Source: Nostocales cyanobacterium HT-58-2
GTDB taxonomy: Bacteria > Cyanobacteriota > Cyanobacteriia > Cyanobacteriales > Nostocaceae
Assembly (NCBI GenBank): GCA_002163975.1
Contig: CP019636.1
Span: 1,737,001-1,801,000 of the forward strand
DNA: 64,000 nucleotides
Reading direction: 5' to 3'
Shown: piece after piece, positions 1 through 8,284 of the stretch
Layout of the letters: each line of letters opens with the position of its first letter
Position numbering within the stretch: position 1 is the stretch's first letter
Made by a program: the position numbers and the translations under genes
Notes under the pieces: model-generated
The model's input: only the letters and a program-made list of their open reading frames with translations
What the model was told of the DNA's origin: nothing
Database searches by the model: none

Positions 1-1313
1 TTTTAGAAGCAGATGGAGTGATTTGCGCTCGTCAAGGTTCTGGTTATTTTGTGAGCACTCAGCCTGTAGTCTCTGCCAACCTAGAATCAACATTTGCCCC
101 AGCGCAAGACGTGATAATTAAAGAGCCTGGAGGCACTTCTTTTTTCGATATGCATATGGCAAGAGTGCAAGCACAAGCGCAGCCTGGAATGATTGATATG
201 AGTTTTGGCTTTCCTCGTCCGCCAAAGAATTTAATGCAAATTTCCAAACGAGCGCTTAAGCAAGTAGATGTATTATCTCAATACGACTTGCCGCAAGGAC
301 AGTTAACACTACGCCGACAAATTGCTCAAATGTTGGTACATCAAGGATTGGATGTATCATCGGAGGATTTAATTATTACCAATGGTTCTGAACAAGCTCT
401 GTCCTTGGCAATGTATCATTTTGTGCAACCCGGAGATTGGGTGATTGTGGAAGCTCCCACATATTATGGTGCGATCGCCATCCTAGAGAACCTAGGAGCC
501 AAAATCATTGGTCTTCCTATGACAGCTGAGGGGATGAATCTGGAGTTGTTAGAGCAATACCTCAAGAGCCATCGCCCGAAATTAATCTACACTATCAGTA
601 CCTTACACAATCCTACTGGTTTGACGACCACTCAGGCACATCGCCAAAAATTGCTTGCCTTAGCTGAACAATACGAATGTCCTATTTTGGAAGATAACGC
701 CTATGAAGGATTGAATTTCGAGCCCGTACCAGCGCCAATTCTAGCTTTAGATAAACACGATTTGGTGACTTATGTCGGTACATTTACGAAAACTTTGATG
801 CCTGGGTTACGAGTGGGCTATATGGTGGTGACAGGCAAGCATTATCAAACCATTTTGGAGCGGAAATTAATTCATGACATTCATGTATCCACAGTTTCCC
901 AGGCAATAGTGAGTGAATACCTCGCATCAGGACATTACCGCCGTCACCTCAGTCGATTGCGAGCGGAAAATATTCAAAGCCGCAATATTATGGTGCAAGC
1001 CATGGAGCGTTATTTTCCTGCGGAAGCAAAGTGGACGGTTCCCAAAGGAGGATTGTTTCTTTGGGTGCAATTACCGCTCGATATCCCAATTCAAGCAATT
1101 ACAAAAGAAGCCTTATCGGAAAATGTGTTGATTTTCTGTGGTACAGCATTTTTCCCAGATAAACAGGGTTATCCAGCTATGCGACTGACTTTTGCTAACT
1201 CGCCAGAGGATATCGAGCAAGGAATTTCTATTTTGGGTCATTTGCTCAAAAAACATCTTTACAGAAGTTGTGAAAGGATACCCAAATATCAAACACTTGT
1301 TCACAGTGTTTAG
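1..1313 (+). CDS. MocR-type PLP-dependent regulator / aminotransferase, 5' truncated by window
   Basis: An open frame runs from the first complete codon (position 3) to the TAG at 1311-1313; the true start lies upstream of the window. The first visible residues (LEADGVICARQGSGYFVS) match the end of a GntR winged-helix domain. They are followed by a linker and a fold-type I aminotransferase domain with NPTG at about residue 195 and the PLP lysine in TFTKTLMPGLRVGY. GntR plus aminotransferase is the MocR/PdxR architecture, a transcription factor that uses PLP or an amino-acid adduct as effector. The family assignment is firm. Whether it regulates or transaminates, and its target genes, cannot be told because the neighbours upstream are not visible. 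Confidence 0.85.
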   Translation, partial: LEADGVICARQGSGYFVSTQPVVSANLESTFAPAQDVIIKEPGGTSFFDMHMARVQAQAQPGMIDMSFGFPRPPKNLMQISKRALKQVDVLSQYDLPQGQLTLRRQIAQMLVHQGLDVSSEDLIITNGSEQALSLAMYHFVQPGDWVIVEAPTYYGAIAILENLGAKIIGLPMTAEGMNLELLEQYLKSHRPKLIYTISTLHNPTGLTTTQAHRQKLLALAEQYECPILEDNAYEGLNFEPVPAPILALDKHDLVTYVGTFTKTLMPGLRVGYMVVTGKHYQTILERKLIHDIHVSTVSQAIVSEYLASGHYRRHLSRLRAENIQSRNIMVQAMERYFPAEAKWTVPKGGLFLWVQLPLDIPIQAITKEALSENVLIFCGTAFFPDKQGYPAMRLTFANSPEDIEQGISILGHLLKKHLYRSCERIPKYQTLVHSV

Positions 1314-1331
1314 GAGAGATCAGCCTACAGG

Positions 1332-2090
1332 CTAATCGCTTTCATGGGGAGTCTGAGCATTCTCCAACCAGGAAAGAAAAGTCGTGGCTACAATCGCCGC
1401 TTGGGTGCGATCGCGCAAATTCAGGCGAGTCAGAATGTGCGAGATATGGTTTCTGACTGTCCCTTCAGACAGGAAGAGTGCTTGGGCAATTTCTCGATTA
1501 CTAGAACCTGCAGCAATCATTTGTAGAACCTGCCGTTCTCTGGGTGTCAGTTCTGCAAATCCTGGTGGAGGTTCCTGGGGTTGATTTGGTTCTAAAGAGG
1601 GTGTGCTGGCAGCGATTTTTTCTAATATACCAGGACCAAATTGAGTGTAACCCTCATGGATGGAGCGGATGGCTTCCGCTAGTTCCTCCGATGGGGTATC
1701 TTTCAACAAATATCCCTTTGCGCCAAAGCGGATAGCTTCCGCCACGTACTTGGCATCATCAAAGGTGGTGAGGACTAAAATTTTGGTGCCTGGAAACTGT
1801 TGGCAGATTTGTTGGGTCGCAGTGACACCATCCATCACAGGCATTCTGATATCCATCAGAATAATATCCGGTGGCTGAGATTTTGTATGTAACGTTTTTA
1901 CTAAGACAGGTCGATATGAGATTCCACTGTCATTCCCATGGTGCGTTGAAATTCTTGGACAAGGCTGGTGATCGCTCAACATAGCAGACAATAGCCGGAG
2001 GTTGTCCGGCTTGTCATCGACGATGAGAATGTCTCCTTTGGATTGACCGGAATTCATGTTGAGTACGGGGAAATATGCAGTGTTAGTCAT
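1332..2090 (-). CDS. NarL/FixJ-type response regulator, probably a chimeric deletion product
   Basis: 252 residues. The C-terminal half is normal: the phospho-acceptor region DIILMDIRMPVMDG, the conserved lysine in GYLLKDT and a LuxR-type HTH (LTPRERQVLQMIAAG...). The N-terminal piece ILIVDDKPDNLRLL is typical of receivers in hybrid kinases, not of NarL proteins. Between them, about residues 43-68 have no receiver character. The same DNA (1901-1975) in the +1 frame of this strand reads as a histidine kinase fragment (LVQEFQRTMGMTVESHIDLS) and then a stop. The gene thus seems to be a fusion of two receiver pieces across kinase remnants. The receiver is unlikely to fold normally; the HTH could still bind DNA. 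A palindromic operator-like site lies just upstream. Confidence 0.7.
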   Translation of the reverse strand: MTNTAYFPVLNMNSGQSKGDILIVDDKPDNLRLLSAMLSDHQPCPRISTHHGNDSGISYRPVLVKTLHTKSQPPDIILMDIRMPVMDGVTATQQICQQFPGTKILVLTTFDDAKYVAEAIRFGAKGYLLKDTPSEELAEAIRSIHEGYTQFGPGILEKIAASTPSLEPNQPQEPPPGFAELTPRERQVLQMIAAGSSNREIAQALFLSEGTVRNHISHILTRLNLRDRTQAAIVATTFLSWLENAQTPHESD

Positions 2091-2156
2091 ACAGCAATCT
2101 TAAACTATTAGACTCCTGGTAAAAGGACTCGATCGCTCTAAGGTATCGTACAGAAA

Positions 2157-2209
2157 TATTTGCTCATATCGAAGAAATGTCATGTCTAAACCATGACATT
2201 TGTCATGAC
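2157..2209. promoter_or_regulatory. Palindromic operator-like site, copy 1
   Basis: Upstream of the NarL-type gene lies AAATGTCATG (2175-2184), a 7-nt spacer and CATGACATTT (2192-2201), a perfect 10-bp inverted repeat. It overlaps a second dyad, CATGAC-ATTT-GTCATG (2192-2207). Half-sites of this kind are typical of NarL/LuxR-family regulators. A second copy, including the preceding TATTTGCTCA, lies at 4306-4355. Autoregulation is an inference. Confidence 0.5.
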
Positions 2210-2308
2210 AGGAGAAGGGCTTCCTCCGTTCCCCGCAGGGGTGAAGGGAGGCATGAGAGCTTCGGTGATTTTGAATGTTTGAGTAGTGAGGTCACTTCCA
2301 ATCGGATA

Positions 2309-3355
2309 TCATTTGCTAAAAACAAAAGCAAATTTTCTAAGTATAAATCTTCTCTGATTGACTTGGCTTAATTTCCAAGCGTGCGCATCTACTACGAAAT
2401 GTCCCATTGTTAATCCTACCAATCCTCCTGCAAAAAAGTTTGTATACTCAGGCAAACGAGCAATGAGAAAACCTCCTAACCCTAAATACAGTAACAACAA
2501 GCAAAAAGGTTTGAGAAGAGATTTCCCTCCTGCTATAACTGCCATGAATACGATGTACTGAATACCATGAGCAGTTGCATAAGTAGAGAATGTAATCAGC
2601 GTATCTCCGGGAAAATAAGCGGGGACAAAAAAGAAGACTAGCAAAAAGAAGAATATCGATTTTGTGACCGTAAAATCAGTTCGCCTCATGCTGAAAGTAT
2701 AGACACTTAAAGCTAGAGCCATTAAGAAGACAAAATAACCTGCCCAATAAGAAAGGTTTATCAAGCCGTGCAAATAAGCTGGTGCAACTCCCATTCCAAG
2801 AATTTTTCCTGCCGAGAGGACGCCTATGAGTGTGCCTAAAGCAATAGACAATTTCTCTAGCTTATGAGTAGATTTCCCCTGAGCGTATGAAATAAAACTA
2901 TAAACACCTAGGTTCTGTTTACCGTAATGATAAGCTTGCCACACCCAGTAAACGAGTAACAAATAGGGTTTGATAAATTCGCTTGAAAAAGCAAAAACGC
3001 TTCCTGAAAACAAGAACAATGCTAGTGGGGCATAAATATATCTTGCTTTGTGACTCAGTATTACGCTCTCTCTGAATTCTTTTACGCTATAAAAACAAGC
3101 TGTTGCTGGAACGTGTGCTGCTGCCAAGAATAAAAAAACAGATTTAACAGCCTCGACTTGCGGGTAATGTTTTAGCTGATCCGCTATGCTCCTGAAGGGA
3201 GTTGCCCAAGGGGCGATCGCCCAAGAAGGAAAGCCGTAGATAATCGCCAAAAATGCGATCGGTATAACTGTGCCTAGTAATAGGCTTAATTGAAATATGC
3301 TTTTAGCGTTTCCTGAACGTGTCAAAAACCGTTGCAGATATTTGGTAGAGTCCAT
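2309..3355 (-). CDS. Polytopic membrane protein with conserved-looking histidine motifs, function unknown
   Basis: 348 residues with about eight to nine hydrophobic segments. Histidines sit in regularly spaced motifs at segment edges: HVPATACFYS, AYHYGKQNLGVYSF, ATAHGIQYIVF and MGHFVVDAHAWKL. Paired His/Tyr/Gln motifs within membrane helices suggest a metal- or haem-binding integral membrane enzyme, but I do not recognise the family with certainty. The gene is complete, with a strong set of aromatic and hydrophobic residues and no frameshift. It sits between two decayed genes and is transcribed in the same direction as the NarL-type gene 218 bp downstream. Confidence 0.75.
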   Translation of the reverse strand: MDSTKYLQRFLTRSGNAKSIFQLSLLLGTVIPIAFLAIIYGFPSWAIAPWATPFRSIADQLKHYPQVEAVKSVFLFLAAAHVPATACFYSVKEFRESVILSHKARYIYAPLALFLFSGSVFAFSSEFIKPYLLLVYWVWQAYHYGKQNLGVYSFISYAQGKSTHKLEKLSIALGTLIGVLSAGKILGMGVAPAYLHGLINLSYWAGYFVFLMALALSVYTFSMRRTDFTVTKSIFFFLLVFFFVPAYFPGDTLITFSTYATAHGIQYIVFMAVIAGGKSLLKPFCLLLLYLGLGGFLIARLPEYTNFFAGGLVGLTMGHFVVDAHAWKLSQVNQRRFILRKFAFVFSK

Positions 3356-3463
3356 CCTGTTGCCTTAACTACGTTTTTCTTTCAACGATGAACGATGCCC
3401 CCTGCGATACATAAAATACCTTGGTTTTTGACAGAAAATCAAAGAATTTGTGACACAAGCCCC

Positions 3464-3490
3464 AACTATCATGGTAGTCTGATGATAGTT
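3464..3490. repeat. Small inverted repeat upstream of the membrane protein
   Basis: AACTATCAT (3464-3472) and ATGATAGTT (3482-3490) form a 9-bp perfect inverted repeat with a 9-nt loop. It lies about 110 bp upstream of the membrane-protein start. It could be an operator or a weak terminator of the pseudogene on the same strand. No poly-T tract follows it on either strand. Confidence 0.35.
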
Positions 3491-3560
3491 AGGCACTTTC
3501 GCGTTACGTTAACTTGTTAGTTTTAAACTGTAACAAGCCTGTGACAGTCAACAGGCGCGT

Positions 3561-4265
3561 TTAGATCTTCTGTTGCAAAGTTGCAGAGATTAGTAACGCA
3601 AACGCACCAACAGCAGTATAGTGAGCCGCAAGATATTTCAATTGATCATCTGCTGTTCGTTGAAGAGCAGCGATCTGAATCGGTTGATCAACATTGACGT
3701 TCTCAGGAAGCATGAGAATCATACCTCCAGGAAGCGAAATCAGCTTGTGATGACCACTGCTGATATGATCAAAGAATATTTGAGTCTCCTCTTCAGGTGA
3801 AACGCTTAAATCAGGAGCCATGGAGAGTTTTTTCCCGATCCAATTCCCCGAAATTTTTGAGGGTTCTAAACTAGCTGATTTATCAAAGAAACGACCCAGA
3901 TGTTCTTGAATGTGTACAATTCGATTGAGCTGACCGTTTTCTCCATACACGATTGCAGCACTTGATCACCAATTGTGATCCCTAAAGAAGAGTTCAACTC
4001 CAAAGGGTTTCCTGGGGATGAATTTCTGTGAAATCTAAGCCGATGCACCTGCTCCAAAGGACAGCGTTCGCATCAAGGGTATGGCAGGATAAATAACTCC
4101 ATCAGGCTGATTACAGGTTTCTCGTTCGATTTGCCAGGTTTTCTCCTCAACATGACCATTTGTATCAAGATAGCGGTTGATATGAGTCAAATGAGTTTTG
4201 TTATCTTCGTTTGATGGCGATCGCTCTGCGCCATCGCCCTTAGTCACAATCTGACTCTGTTTTGG
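3561..4265 (-). pseudogene. Decayed gene with two in-frame nonsense codons (possibly DUF3598-like)
   Basis: One continuous minus-strand frame runs from about 4265 to the stop at 3561, broken only by TAG (4035-4037) and TGA (about 3968). The pieces read THINRYLDTNGHVEEKTW...MRTLSFGAGASA, stop, ISQKFIPRKPFGVELFFRDHNW, stop, SSAAIVYGENGQLNRIVHIQ and on to the C-terminus. The text is protein-like on both sides of each stop, so these are point nonsense mutations, not unrelated ORFs. The N-terminus is missing too. The overall look recalls cyanobacterial DUF3598 (lipocalin-like) proteins, but that assignment is tentative. Confidence 0.6.
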
Positions 4266-4790
4266 ACTTCATTCCAATTGATAGCTCTAAGTTGTCGAAA
4301 AGTTATATTTGCTCACATCGAATAAATGTCATAACAAGACCATTACATTTGTCACGAATCAATGCATTTAGTTGTGTGGCAAACCATGCCAAAAGCCAAT
4401 TTCTCTCTCACATGAGCCACGAGTTACGCACTCCTCTGAGCGTCATTTTGGGATTTACTCAACTCCTGAACCGCAGTTCTTCCCTTGAGCCAAAACAACA
4501 GGAATATCTCAACACCATCAGTCGCAGTGGTGAACACCTGCTTACCCTCATTAATGATATTTTGGAAATGTCCAAAATTGAGGCGGGCAGAATAATCCTC
4601 AACGAGCAGGATTTCAACTTACATCACCTGATTGCACCACGCGGCAATTTGTGTCAATGCAAAGTTGCTGCACCAGTTGATTTCGCAAATTCCCGAATCG
4701 CACGCTCCTGTTGCCAATGCACTCATTCAGTTAATTGATAACTTCCAGTTTGAAGACATTGTGACTTTAACTCAGCAAGAAAATCTGTAG
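4262..4790 (+). pseudogene. Remnant of a hybrid sensor histidine kinase
   Basis: From about 4385 the frame encodes a complete H-box (SQFLSHMSHELRTPLSVILG) and the second HisKA helix up to about 4640 (SKIEAGRIILNEQDFNLHHL). After that the frame loses sense. From 4641 a different frame reads the typical C-terminal tail of cyanobacterial hybrid kinases (LLHQLISQIP...IQLIDNFQFEDIVTLTQ) to a TAG at 4788-4790. The ATP-binding domain and any receiver have been deleted, leaving the two ends joined out of frame. The product cannot be an active kinase. Confidence 0.8.
4306..4355. promoter_or_regulatory. Palindromic operator-like site, copy 2
   Basis: TATTTGCTCACATCGAA then AAATGTCAT (4324-4332), a spacer, ATTACATTT (4342-4350) and GTCACGA. 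It matches copy 1 at 2157-2209 over about 50 bp with scattered substitutions, most of them outside the half-sites. It lies just upstream of the kinase remnant, which fits an operator once shared by a kinase/regulator pair. Confidence 0.45.
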
Positions 4791-4800
4791 TAGACCTATC

Positions 4801-4979
4801 TAAGTAGATTACGTTAGCCTTTGAGTAAAATTTGTAGGATGCGTTAGCCTTAGCGTAACGCATCAATTGCAAAATCCAGAATGGGTGACACATCAATTGC
4901 AAAAAGCCGCATGGGTGACGCTTCGCTAACCCATCCTACATTTCTATATTTTTAAGTAGATTACGTTAGCCTTTGAGTA
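4801..4979. repeat. Intergenic repeat block with 27-bp direct repeats
   Basis: A 27-bp sequence starting TAAGTAGATTACGTTAGCC occurs at 4801-4827 and again at 4953-4979. Between them are inverted pieces of the common cyanobacterial GCGTTAGC/GCTAACGC repeat family (GGATGCGTTAGCC ... GCTAACCCATCC). There is no coding potential in 4791-5104 apart from the promoter region of the next gene. Confidence 0.6.
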
Positions 4980-5104
4980 CAACATCAATTGCTCTGCAAT
5001 TAGGATCAAATCAGACAAAACGCCTCATGTTGCAGCAATAAACTGGGAAGTATAGGAGAAAGCAAAAACTTTCCCCAGACTGCTGTTCTTTAAGTATATA
5101 TGGT

Positions 5105-5617
5105 ATGAAAAGTCTGATTTCTCCTATATGGAAGCATCATTTGAAGCTACTGTTTATCGGGATAGCATTAAGCTCGAATATTTTTTTTACTGCTTCAAAT
5201 GATGTTTGGGCGCAATCAAAAAACCAGACGATTAGAGACCAGATACAGACGTTACAAAAATCTGATCAACGTTGGATTCAAATTAACCTTTCAAACCAAC
5301 GCTTAATAGCTTGGGAAGGTAGCACACCTGTCTATGCAGTTATTGTTTCTACAGGTAAGAAATCAACTCCAACTCGTACTGGTGTTTTTCAGATTCAATC
5401 CAAGTACAAGTCAGCTCGAATGCAGGGTACAGACTACGATATTCCCGACGTTCCATATACTATGTATTACAGTGGAAGCTATGCAATTCACGGCGCATAT
5501 TGGCATAGAAAATTTGGTACACCGATTAGCCACGGCTGTGTAAATGTAGCTCCCAAACATGCCAGGTGGCTATTTAACTGGGCATCAATAGGGACACCAG
5601 TGGTGGTGAATAAATGA
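5105..5617 (+). CDS. L,D-transpeptidase (YkuD domain), secreted
   Basis: 170 residues. An N-terminal hydrophobic signal sequence (LLFIGIALSSNIFFTAS, cleavage near VWAQ) is followed by a YkuD domain. The catalytic motif is visible as HGAYWHRKFGTPISHGCVNV: the upstream His, then SHGC with the nucleophilic cysteine. Enzymes of this family form 3-3 peptidoglycan cross-links or attach proteins to the wall in the periplasm. It is a minimal single-domain member with no LysM or peptidoglycan-binding domain. It appears monocistronic, with repeat DNA on both sides. Confidence 0.9.
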   Translation: MKSLISPIWKHHLKLLFIGIALSSNIFFTASNDVWAQSKNQTIRDQIQTLQKSDQRWIQINLSNQRLIAWEGSTPVYAVIVSTGKKSTPTRTGVFQIQSKYKSARMQGTDYDIPDVPYTMYYSGSYAIHGAYWHRKFGTPISHGCVNVAPKHARWLFNWASIGTPVVVNK

Positions 5618-5811
5618 AGTGAGGAGTTACAGCAGCAATTCCTGAGTCAGAAGTCAGAAGTAAAAGTTGCTCTATATCTGGCTCTTGACTTGAAAAGGTA
5701 TACTTCAATAAAAATGCAAACCGCTGTATAAGTGACTAAACAGGAAAAAGAAGAGAGAAAATAGAACAATTTCTTCTCTTTTGACTTCTGGCTCCTCACT
5801 ATTGAGCCTTA

Positions 5812-6155
5812 TTGACACTCACCGCCCTATAAGTGCGGTGATTCTTGGGCTGAACACTGCCTCCACCAAGTCAACTCAGTTTTGGTCTTACACGCTCATA
5901 TCTAGTCCGAAACATACCTCTCAATATGCCCCACTTATGCACTACTCCCCAAGCGTAGATTCGGGTATGCCCTACCCTATTTGATTTTTTTCGCGTCCTT
6001 GGAGTTTGGACTTATTTGTGCGCCATTGACTGTTAGGAATTTTGAGAGCACGGAGTAGGACGTTAAACCTGTTTCCTCATCGTTCTCACGGTCAGCAACC
6101 TATCCACATTGTCTCATAAAAGTCGCCCTAAAAGGGCGAGGTTTTAGACCCAAAT
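5812..6155 (-). mobile_element. IS200/IS605-type remnant with both ends and no intact gene
   Basis: One end is TTGACACTCACCGCCC followed by a hairpin (ACCGCCCTATAAGTGCGGT), the form seen at right ends of IS605-type TnpB elements, as at 11042 in this window. The other end, about 6115-6155, carries GTCGCCCTAAAAGGGCGA followed by GGTTTTAGACCC, a left-end-like hairpin. The 250 bp between have no intact ORF. It is best read as an internally deleted, non-autonomous element; exact borders are not certain. Confidence 0.5.
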
Positions 6156-6166
6156 TTCTGATAAGC

Positions 6167-6400
6167 CATGATTGAGTGTTCATGACTCGTGGGTGAGTTT
6201 TCACGACTCATGATTGAGGGTTAATGATTCGTGGGTGAGTTTTCACGACTCATGATTGAGGGTTAATGACTCGTAGGTGAGTTTTCACGACTCGTGATTG
6301 AGTGTTAATAACTCGTGGATGAGTCTTCACGACTCGTGATTGAGTGTTAATAACTCGTGGATGAGTCTTCACGACTCGTGATTGAGTCTTAACGACTCAT
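6167..6400. repeat. 42-bp tandem repeat with nested 21- and 7-bp periodicity
   Basis: About 5.5 copies of a 42-bp unit (TTAATGACTCGTGGGTGAGT + TTTCACGACTCATGATTGAG) stand head to tail. Each unit consists of two diverged 21-bp halves that share ACGACTCRTGRTTGAG, and the text can be divided into heptamers (GACTCGT, GGGTGAG, TTTTCAC). The array is degenerate between copies and has no separate spacer sequences. Confidence 0.85.
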
Positions 6401-6449
6401 AAGTAACGAAAAAGATGATCAAAGCACCTAACGCATCATGTTACATGGC

Positions 6450-6478
6450 GGTGCGTTACGGCTTTAGCCTAACGCACC
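6450..6478. repeat. Palindromic intergenic repeat (possible terminator)
   Basis: GGTGCGTTA-C-GGCT-TT-AGCC-TAACGCACC forms a 13-bp stem with one bulged base. It lies 9 bp downstream of the Hsp70-like gene stop and could end that transcript. Related GGTGCGTTA/TAACGCACC pairs occur at 14310-14340 and elsewhere in the window. Confidence 0.6.
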
Positions 6479-6486
6479 CTACGTCT

Positions 6487-8085
6487 TTAACTCAACTGCG
6501 CCACAAGTTGATTCTCCAACAGCGTTTCACTTGTCAACAAGTCCTCAACGGTAATTCGCAAAAAGCGTTGCTCATCTACTAGAAAGCGAACCTTGATGCG
6601 ATCGCTCCCTGGAAAACCTGGTGGTGTGAGTTGGGCAATTGATCTGGCGCCTTCTTTATCGTTGAGAGATTTGACGTTTGTTTGACCACTGGCGATACTA
6701 CGAGTGATTAGGCGATCGCCATCAAAATAAACTTCTGTACCGCCTGTGTCTGCTCCCAATTCGCCCATAATTAATTCAATGCTGGGCTGACTGTCTACAG
6801 AAGCGCCCAAAACGAGTTCCACTGGCTGACTCATCGGATAAGGTTGCCCAGCTCTAATGATAGGATGCCAGTTATGGCATTTGTTGCGGCGGTCCCAATA
6901 ACGGATACCATAGCTGTGGTAGAGAAAATCTTTCAGTTCCACGCCTTGAGCAAGCTGTAAAGCACCTTGAGCTATCGCTTCAAAAGGACGTTCACTCCGA
7001 ATTTTGTCTGCGTCAAAATACTGCTTCACCCATGTTTGTACTGCTGGAAGTTGCACAGTTCCACCAACAAGTAAAACAGCGTTAATATCTGAAACTTCTA
7101 TTCCCTGGCGTCGTGCTTGTTGCAAAAGGGAAGTCATCGACTCATCAAGTTGTTCAAAAAATGAGTGTTCTTTGAGGATATCTTCTAGAGTGTCACGGTT
7201 GAGTTCTAACTCATAACTTTCAAACGTCTCATCGTTGAAGTAAACTTCACTCGCTTGGGTTTGAGTTGAAAGCTGAATCTTGACTCTTTCTGCAAGTCGC
7301 GTTGTCAGGGGACTCACAACCAACCCTTGAGTTTTGGCAAAGTAATCAACTAACCAATTATCAATGTCAGTACCACCCAAATTTTGCCCAGCTTTCGCCA
7401 ACACGCGAGCGGTTTTTACCTTTTGTTTTGAGTCTTGGGCTAAAGACTTATTCCCCCACTTGAGAAGAAATCCTATGGGTTTTTGAGTGCTTTGCACAGT
7501 TTTATCCAGCCGCACGAGGGATAAATCCAACGTTCCGCCGCCAAAGTCAATCACCAAGAGAATTTCTTGATCTGCCATACCATAACCCAAAGCTGCTGCT
7601 GTCGGTTCATCCAGCATCCGTACTTGTTCAACGCTTAGGGATTGGCAAACTTTTCCTAACCAGTGGCGGTAAGCTTCAAAGCTGTCTACTGGTACAGTTA
7701 ACACCAGAGAGTCTATTCCCCCTTGTAGTGGTGCCAATTGCTCAATGACCTGAGAAAGGAACCATTCTCCGACTTGCTCAAAACTGATGAGTGTTCCATC
7801 AATTTCAGGTAAAAAACCTTGGATGTCTGCACCAATCCCGCGTTTGAAACTGCGGAAAAATCGCGGGTCATTTTTTAGGTCAAGACCGCGATCGCGCACT
7901 TGTTGACCTACCAAGACTTGTCCCTTTGAGGCATCTTCAACATAAACCAAGCTGGGAATGAGTGGGGGGTTGAGACTTTGTTGAATAGATAAAACAGGTA
8001 TGTTAAGGGTTTCTGGTTGTTGGGTAACAGGGTTCCAGCGAGCGATAACCGTGTTGCTTGTCCCAAAATCTATTGCTATTGCCAT
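6487..8085 (-). CDS. Hsp70-family ATPase-like protein (DnaK-type, lidless)
   Basis: 532 residues. The actin-like ATPase signatures are present: AIDFGTSNTVIARW at the N-terminus, VIDFGGGTLDLSLV near residue 180 and VLLVGGTVQLPAVQTW near residue 340. About 130 residues of beta-rich substrate-domain-like sequence follow (to RITVEDLLTSETLL). It is shorter than canonical DnaK (600-640) because the helical lid and C-terminal tail are missing. This shape is common in cyanobacterial accessory Hsp70 proteins of unknown clients. No DnaJ or GrpE gene is adjacent, and the gene appears monocistronic. Confidence 0.88.
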   Translation of the reverse strand: MAIAIDFGTSNTVIARWNPVTQQPETLNIPVLSIQQSLNPPLIPSLVYVEDASKGQVLVGQQVRDRGLDLKNDPRFFRSFKRGIGADIQGFLPEIDGTLISFEQVGEWFLSQVIEQLAPLQGGIDSLVLTVPVDSFEAYRHWLGKVCQSLSVEQVRMLDEPTAAALGYGMADQEILLVIDFGGGTLDLSLVRLDKTVQSTQKPIGFLLKWGNKSLAQDSKQKVKTARVLAKAGQNLGGTDIDNWLVDYFAKTQGLVVSPLTTRLAERVKIQLSTQTQASEVYFNDETFESYELELNRDTLEDILKEHSFFEQLDESMTSLLQQARRQGIEVSDINAVLLVGGTVQLPAVQTWVKQYFDADKIRSERPFEAIAQGALQLAQGVELKDFLYHSYGIRYWDRRNKCHNWHPIIRAGQPYPMSQPVELVLGASVDSQPSIELIMGELGADTGGTEVYFDGDRLITRSIASGQTNVKSLNDKEGARSIAQLTPPGFPGSDRIKVRFLVDEQRFLRITVEDLLTSETLLENQLVAQLS

Positions 8086-8284
8086 AATATTTTGATTATC
8101 TCACGTATCTCACGCTCAAGAACTTCCAAAAATAAATTATCTGGTAGTGGAGACGTGGTAATGCAGTGAGAGGAAGACGCACAGAGACAAAGACGCGGTG
8201 ACGCTAAAGAGAGAAGATCTGTTGTCCATTGACTCTTCTTCTCTGTGTCCCCGTGTCCCCGTGTCCTCTTCAAGGCTACTTAAC

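Noticed and set aside
5781-5984. 67-residue ORF
   Set aside because: It runs through the IS605-type end hairpin and into noncoding element DNA; the translation shows no protein character.
6167-6400. CRISPR-like array
   Set aside because: The repeats are head to tail without unique spacers and no cas gene is near; it is a simple degenerate tandem repeat.
8076-8273. 65-residue ORF between the Hsp70-like and methyltransferase genes
   Set aside because: Its first half translates the dispersed GGGGACACGGAG repeat, its end overlaps the start of the Hsp70-like gene and it has no ribosome site.
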